Of a stretch of DNA of 9,059 bases, positions 5,406 to 9,059 are shown piece after piece. The notes beneath the pieces were generated by a model. That model worked only from the letters and a program-made list of their open reading frames with translations. It had not been told where the DNA came from and made no database searches. The first letter of the stretch is position 1. Every line of letters starts with the position of its first letter. The position numbers were made by a program, and so were the translations under genes. Source of the stretch: Eubacterium sp. CAG:786 (GTDB taxonomy: Bacteria > Bacillota > Clostridia > Oscillospirales > Ruminococcaceae); the NCBI GenBank assembly GCA_000432175.1, contig HF989508.1, forward strand, positions 42,439 through 51,497, written 5' to 3'.

Positions 5406-7373
5406 TCAGGTAACTCTCCCGAAATAGCGCTCTATCTGCTTCCTTGATATCTGTGTGAGTACCGGGCGGCCGTGCGGGCAATAGCGAATATCCGGGTTGT
5501 TGAAAACCTCCTGCGCCAGCACCTGCAGCTCCAGTATGTCGTTGTCCTCGTTGCCGCGTATTGAAGCCTTGCATGCGACGGTATGCAGCATATCGTCGAA
5601 CAGCGCCCCTTCGGCGTTGGTATTCCCCTGCGCCACCAGCTTTGCGATACACTCGGCTATCTCTGCCGGGGGAACCTTGTCAAGCATCTGCGGAAGCCCG
5701 GTTATACGCGCCTTTCCATCGGAAAACTCCATGATTATACCCACTGCCGCCAGCCTGTCGGAATACTCCATCATTCCGTTGTACTCCTCCGGGCTGAGGA
5801 AAACTTCCTCCGGCTGGATGAGCATCTGCGCCGAGCTGTCAAATCCCGCTTTCAGCCGCTCGAAATTCACGCGCTCATGCGCCGCGTGCTTGTCTATGAG
5901 TATCATTCCCTCGTCGCTTTCGCAGACTATATAGGTCTTGAAAAGCTCTCCCACAACGCGTATCTGCTGCTTTCTGCATTCGGCGTGGAGTTCTTCAGCC
6001 GGGGCTTCCTGCGGCTCTGGCTGCGGCTTCTTTTCGAAAGATCTTTCATTAAGGAACGCAAATCCCGGAAGTTCGTTCAGTGGAGTTTCTGCAGGCTCCG
6101 GCTTCTTTTCCGGCGCCATTTCGGAGATATATGTCTGCTCCGCTTGGGATTCCTCGGTTTTCATGCGGAACGGCTGTTCCTGGCGCACCGTGAATTTTGT
6201 CGGCTCCGAATTTCCGGGCAGGACTGCGTCCCTGCCGCTCGGAATGTGCATCGTTTTCGGCGCTTCTTCGATAATTACGGCAGAAGCAGTGCGCTGCGGT
6301 TCTACAGTCCTAGCGCGCTCCGGCTGCGGAATATTCTGCACCGACTGCACCGGCGCGGGGTTCAGCTTTATTTCGCGGCTCTCGTCGTAACCCATCAGCG
6401 CATTCTTGACTGCGAAATAAACCGCGTCGAAAACCTGCTTCTCATTAGTGAAGCGGACTTCCGTCTTGGTCGGGTGGATATTTGCGTCCACCTGGGCGGG
6501 GTCGGTATTCACGCACAGCACGCAGGACGGGAACTTCCCCACCATTATGGTATTGCGGAATGCTTCCTCAAGCGCCGCGCAGCACAGCGGGCTTTTCACG
6601 CTGCGCCCATTCACGAAGAAATGCTGCATGGAACGGTTCGCACGGGTGAACAGCGGCGAAGAAACAAACCCGGTCACCGCGGTGTTCTGGTACACATTCT
6701 CAACCGGAATAAGCCCTGCTGCGAACTGCTTTCCGAAAACCGCGTAGACCGCGCTGTAATACTCTCCGTCGCCGCTCGACATCATAGTCTGGCGACCGTC
6801 GCGGATAAATCTGAACGATATCCCCGGGTGGCTTAGCGCGAGCTTTTCTATGACGGAAGCGCAGTAGTTGCCCTCGGTGACGTCCTTTTTCAGGAATTTA
6901 AGCCGCGCCGGAGTGTTGAAGAACAAGTCGCGTATTATTATGGTAGTACCATCCGCACAGCCCGCGCGGTCGTATTCCACCGGCTCCCCGCCCTCGATGC
7001 GGTACTGGCTGCCAAGCTTGTCCTCATGCTGCTTTGTAAGGAGTTCCACGCGGCTCACCGCGCACACGGAAGCCAGCGCCTCCCCGCGGAAACCCAGCGT
7101 GTTTATGCTGTCCAGGTCGTCCTGCGTGTAGACCTTGCTTGTAGCGTGCCGCATGAACGCCGTCGGAATATCCTCATAAGCGATACCGCAGCCGTCGTCA
7201 GTCACGCGGAGATAAGAAATTCCACCGCGCTTTATCTCCACCGTTATGGAAGTCGCACCGGCGTCGATGGAATTTTCCGCAAGTTCCTTTATCACCGAGG
7301 ATGGGCGTTCTATTACCTCTCCGGCGGCGATAAGCTCATATACGCTCTTGTCGAGCAGGTTTATCTTTGGCAT
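5406..7373 (-). CDS. mutL: DNA mismatch repair protein MutL (endonuclease type)
   Basis: MutL couples mismatch recognition by MutS to strand incision and removal. The 655-residue protein has an N-terminal GHKL ATPase: KELAENSIDAGA at 29-40 with the catalytic Glu30 and Mg-binding Asn34, DDGCGI at 59-64, and GFRGEAL at 94-100. The transducer domain follows at about 210-330 (DANIHPTKTEVRF at 296-308). Residues about 335-465 are a Pro/Glu-rich linker. The C-terminal domain has the metal-binding endonuclease motif at 494-505 (D-K-H-A-A-H-E....E, with Lys in place of the common Gln), ACKASIR at 600-606 and CPHGRP at 632-637, as in nicking MutL proteins of bacteria lacking MutH. QMLIQP at 516-521 fits the sliding-clamp-binding motif seen in Bacillus MutL. 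The ATG at 7373 has GGAG 5 nt upstream. It follows mutS by 39 nt and is 9 nt from miaA. Confidence 0.97.
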   Translation of the reverse strand: MPKINLLDKSVYELIAAGEVIERPSSVIKELAENSIDAGATSITVEIKRGGISYLRVTDDGCGIAYEDIPTAFMRHATSKVYTQDDLDSINTLGFRGEALASVCAVSRVELLTKQHEDKLGSQYRIEGGEPVEYDRAGCADGTTIIIRDLFFNTPARLKFLKKDVTEGNYCASVIEKLALSHPGISFRFIRDGRQTMMSSGDGEYYSAVYAVFGKQFAAGLIPVENVYQNTAVTGFVSSPLFTRANRSMQHFFVNGRSVKSPLCCAALEEAFRNTIMVGKFPSCVLCVNTDPAQVDANIHPTKTEVRFTNEKQVFDAVYFAVKNALMGYDESREIKLNPAPVQSVQNIPQPERARTVEPQRTASAVIIEEAPKTMHIPSGRDAVLPGNSEPTKFTVRQEQPFRMKTEESQAEQTYISEMAPEKKPEPAETPLNELPGFAFLNERSFEKKPQPEPQEAPAEELHAECRKQQIRVVGELFKTYIVCESDEGMILIDKHAAHERVNFERLKAGFDSSAQMLIQPEEVFLSPEEYNGMMEYSDRLAAVGIIMEFSDGKARITGLPQMLDKVPPAEIAECIAKLVAQGNTNAEGALFDDMLHTVACKASIRGNEDNDILELQVLAQEVFNNPDIRYCPHGRPVLTQISRKQIERYFGRVT

Positions 7374-7389
7374 TATTGCTCCAGTCTAA

Positions 7390-7405
7390 GCCGGTCTTTC
7401 CCGGC
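7390..7405 (-). repeat. Hairpin in the mutS-mutL gap
   Basis: GCCGG-GAAAGA-CCGGC (minus strand) is a perfect, fully G-C 5-bp stem with a 6-nt loop, a few nt after the mutS stop. No U run follows, so read-through into mutL is expected. It may tune mRNA stability or limit coupling, or be incidental. Confidence 0.4.
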
Positions 7406-7412
7406 AGTCAGT

Positions 7413-9059
7413 TCAGAGTGTATCCTTTATATCCTTAATGAACATCAGCGCGTCCATCGGGGACATCGTGTTGATATCAGCCGCGCGAAGCTTTGCAATG
7501 GCGTTCTGCTCGTTTATCGCATTAAAGCTGAACTGGTGGTCCGCAGTCTTTTCCAGCGTATCGGACAGCTTTGCCCTGCCCATGACCTCAAGCTCTTTCA
7601 GTTCTTCCTTGGCGCGGTTGATGACTTTCTGCGGAAGCCCCGCAAGCTTTGCCACCTCGATGCCATAACTGTCGTCAGTGCCGCCCTCGCAGATCTTATG
7701 CAGGAATTTCAGCTCGTCGCCGCGCTTCACTGCCGCTACGCTGAAATTGCGTATGCCCTCGTATTCTTTCTCCATTGAGATGAGTTCGTGGTAATGCGTT
7801 GCAAAAAGCGTCTTGCAGCCTATCGCCTTTCCGCTTATGTACTCAGCGACTGCCTTTGCAATGGAAATTCCGTCGAATGTTGAAGTTCCCCTGCCTATCT
7901 CGTCGAGAATGACAAGGCTCTTTTTCGTGGCGTTTTTGAGAATATCCGCGACTTCGTTCATCTCCACCATGAATGTGGACTGCCCCGAAGTCAGATCGTC
8001 GGAAGCGCCGACGCGGGTGAAGATTTTGTCCACTACGCCGATTTTCGCATATGCCGCGGGAACAAAGCACCCTATCTGCGCCATGAGCACGATTATCGCA
8101 GTCTGTCGCATGAATGTGGACTTACCCGACATGTTCGGACCGGTGATTATCATAAGCCGGTTGGAATTGGTGTCAAGGTAGGCGTCGTTCGGCGTGAACG
8201 GGTGGTCGGTAAGCACCTTTTCAACGACCGGGTGACGTCCGTCGCGTATCTCAACAACGCTCTCAAGCGTTATCTGCGGCTTTACATAGCCATTTTCGAT
8301 GGAAACCTGCGCATAGCTGCACAGCACGTCTATAGCCGCAACCGCCGCTGCCGCCTGCTGTATCATCTCAAGCTTGGTCGCGATGAAATCCCGCACCTCG
8401 CCGAAAATCGCCTGCTCCAGCGCCAGTATCTTGTCGTTTGCGCCGAGTATCTCGCTCTCGACCTTTTTCAGCTCGTCGGTAATGTACCGTTCCCCCGTCG
8501 TGAGCGTCTGCTTGCGCACATAATGCTGAGGCACCATGTCGAGTTGTCCCTTGGAAACCTCTATGTAATACCCGAAAACGCGGTTATAGCCAACGCGCAG
8601 ATTGCGTATCCCGGTGGCAGCCTTTTCGCGTTCCTCTATTTCCGCGAGAATGTCCTTTCCGCCTCCGGTTATCTTGCGCAGACGGTCTATTTCCTCGTTG
8701 AAGCCGTCCTTGATTATTCCACCGTCTTTCATGGTGAGGGGCGGGTCGTCAACTATCGCATTCTCCACCAGCGAGGACACGTCGTTGAGTTCGTCTATCT
8801 CGCTGTTCAGCTTATCCAGCAGCGGGGATTTCACTTTTGAAACGCACTGCTTTAGTCCCGGCAGGCGCGCGCAGGTCTGTCCCAGCGAATATATGTCCCT
8901 CGGGGACGCGGATTTGTACATCACGCGGGTCATCAGGCGCTCCAGGTCATATATTCCGTTGAGCGCGTCGCAGATATCGTACAGCCCTGCAGCGTCCCTG
9001 GTGAGCGCTTCCACCGCGTCAAGCCGCTTAAGTATCTTTGACGGGTCGATGAGCGGCTG
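7413..9059 (-). CDS. mutS: DNA mismatch repair protein MutS (5' end beyond window)
   Basis: MutS dimers recognise mismatches and recruit MutL in an ATP-dependent way. The frame is open to the window edge, giving 548 residues, roughly the C-terminal two thirds of a protein of about 870; the N-terminal mismatch-reading domain with its Phe-x-Glu is not in view. The first visible residues (QPLIDPSKILKRLDAVEAL) are the start of the core/lever region. The clamp-domain flank VGYNRVFGYYIEV is at 156-168 and YVRKQTL at 180-186 (numbered from the first visible codon). The ATPase domain has Walker A GPNMSGKST at 307-315, STFMVEM at 361-367, Walker B LVILDEIGRGTSTFDG at 382-397 and the ATHYHEL switch at 420-426. 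QFSF at 509-512 lies where other MutS proteins have a sliding-clamp-binding motif. The gene ends with a helical dimerisation tail. No internal start is needed; it leads the mutS-mutL-miaA unit. Confidence 0.97.
   Translation of the reverse strand, partial: QPLIDPSKILKRLDAVEALTRDAAGLYDICDALNGIYDLERLMTRVMYKSASPRDIYSLGQTCARLPGLKQCVSKVKSPLLDKLNSEIDELNDVSSLVENAIVDDPPLTMKDGGIIKDGFNEEIDRLRKITGGGKDILAEIEEREKAATGIRNLRVGYNRVFGYYIEVSKGQLDMVPQHYVRKQTLTTGERYITDELKKVESEILGANDKILALEQAIFGEVRDFIATKLEMIQQAAAAVAAIDVLCSYAQVSIENGYVKPQITLESVVEIRDGRHPVVEKVLTDHPFTPNDAYLDTNSNRLMIITGPNMSGKSTFMRQTAIIVLMAQIGCFVPAAYAKIGVVDKIFTRVGASDDLTSGQSTFMVEMNEVADILKNATKKSLVILDEIGRGTSTFDGISIAKAVAEYISGKAIGCKTLFATHYHELISMEKEYEGIRNFSVAAVKRGDELKFLHKICEGGTDDSYGIEVAKLAGLPQKVINRAKEELKELEVMGRAKLSDTLEKTADHQFSFNAINEQNAIAKLRAADINTMSPMDALMFIKDIKDTL

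Noticed and set aside
5583..6836. Long plus-strand open frame (417 codons) opposite mutL
   Set aside because: It lies entirely antisense to an unmistakable mutL. Its translation is rich in Arg, Leu and His with no domain pattern, as expected for the reverse of a GC-rich gene, and no ribosome site was noted.
8202..8840. Plus-strand open frame (212 codons) opposite mutS
   Set aside because: It is antisense to conserved MutS core and clamp regions, with no recognisable motif.
1..9059. Defence system, prophage, transposon or CRISPR content
   Set aside because: Every substantial stretch is accounted for by conserved housekeeping genes in one orientation; no spaced direct repeats, transposase or integrase motifs, or terminal inverted repeats were seen.

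Overview
The window looks like a chromosomal housekeeping region of a clostridial Firmicute, most plausibly an Oscillospiraceae/Ruminococcaceae member. The evidence is the ylmE-sepF-ylmH-divIVA division cluster, a Bacillus-type Hfq, a MutL with an endonuclease motif, strong purine-rich Shine-Dalgarno sequences and moderately GC-rich coding DNA. The genus is an inference. All credible protein genes lie on the minus strand, so the genes are transcribed from position 9059 towards position 1. Coding density is very high, and only one spacer (4221-4466) exceeds 100 bases.

Transcription unit 1 (9059 to about 4390) is a genome-maintenance block. It holds mutS (5' end outside the window), mutL and miaA. 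MutS recognises mismatches and MutL is the likely nicking endonuclease; both carry candidate sliding-clamp motifs. MiaA prenylates A37 of tRNAs. The unit ends in a near-perfect intrinsic terminator (15-bp stem, 6-nt loop, 8 U) just after miaA.

Transcription unit 2 (about 4360 to 1) starts at an AT-rich promoter region followed by a leader of roughly 100-115 nt. It encodes Hfq, a single-pass membrane protein resembling an HlyD/RND adaptor, the YggS/YlmE PLP-binding protein, SepF, the S4-domain protein YlmH and DivIVA (3' end outside the window). The genes overlap or are separated by at most about 64 nt, which fits one operon. The last three act at the division septum and cell poles or on stalled ribosomes. 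ylmG, often found between sepF and ylmH, is absent here.

No RNA genes, CRISPR arrays, insertion sequences, phage genes or defence systems were seen. The points most worth a second look are the leader of hfq (possible 24-codon upstream ORF plus a stem that would hide its ribosome-binding site) and the uncharacterised adaptor-like membrane protein embedded in a division operon without a transporter partner.
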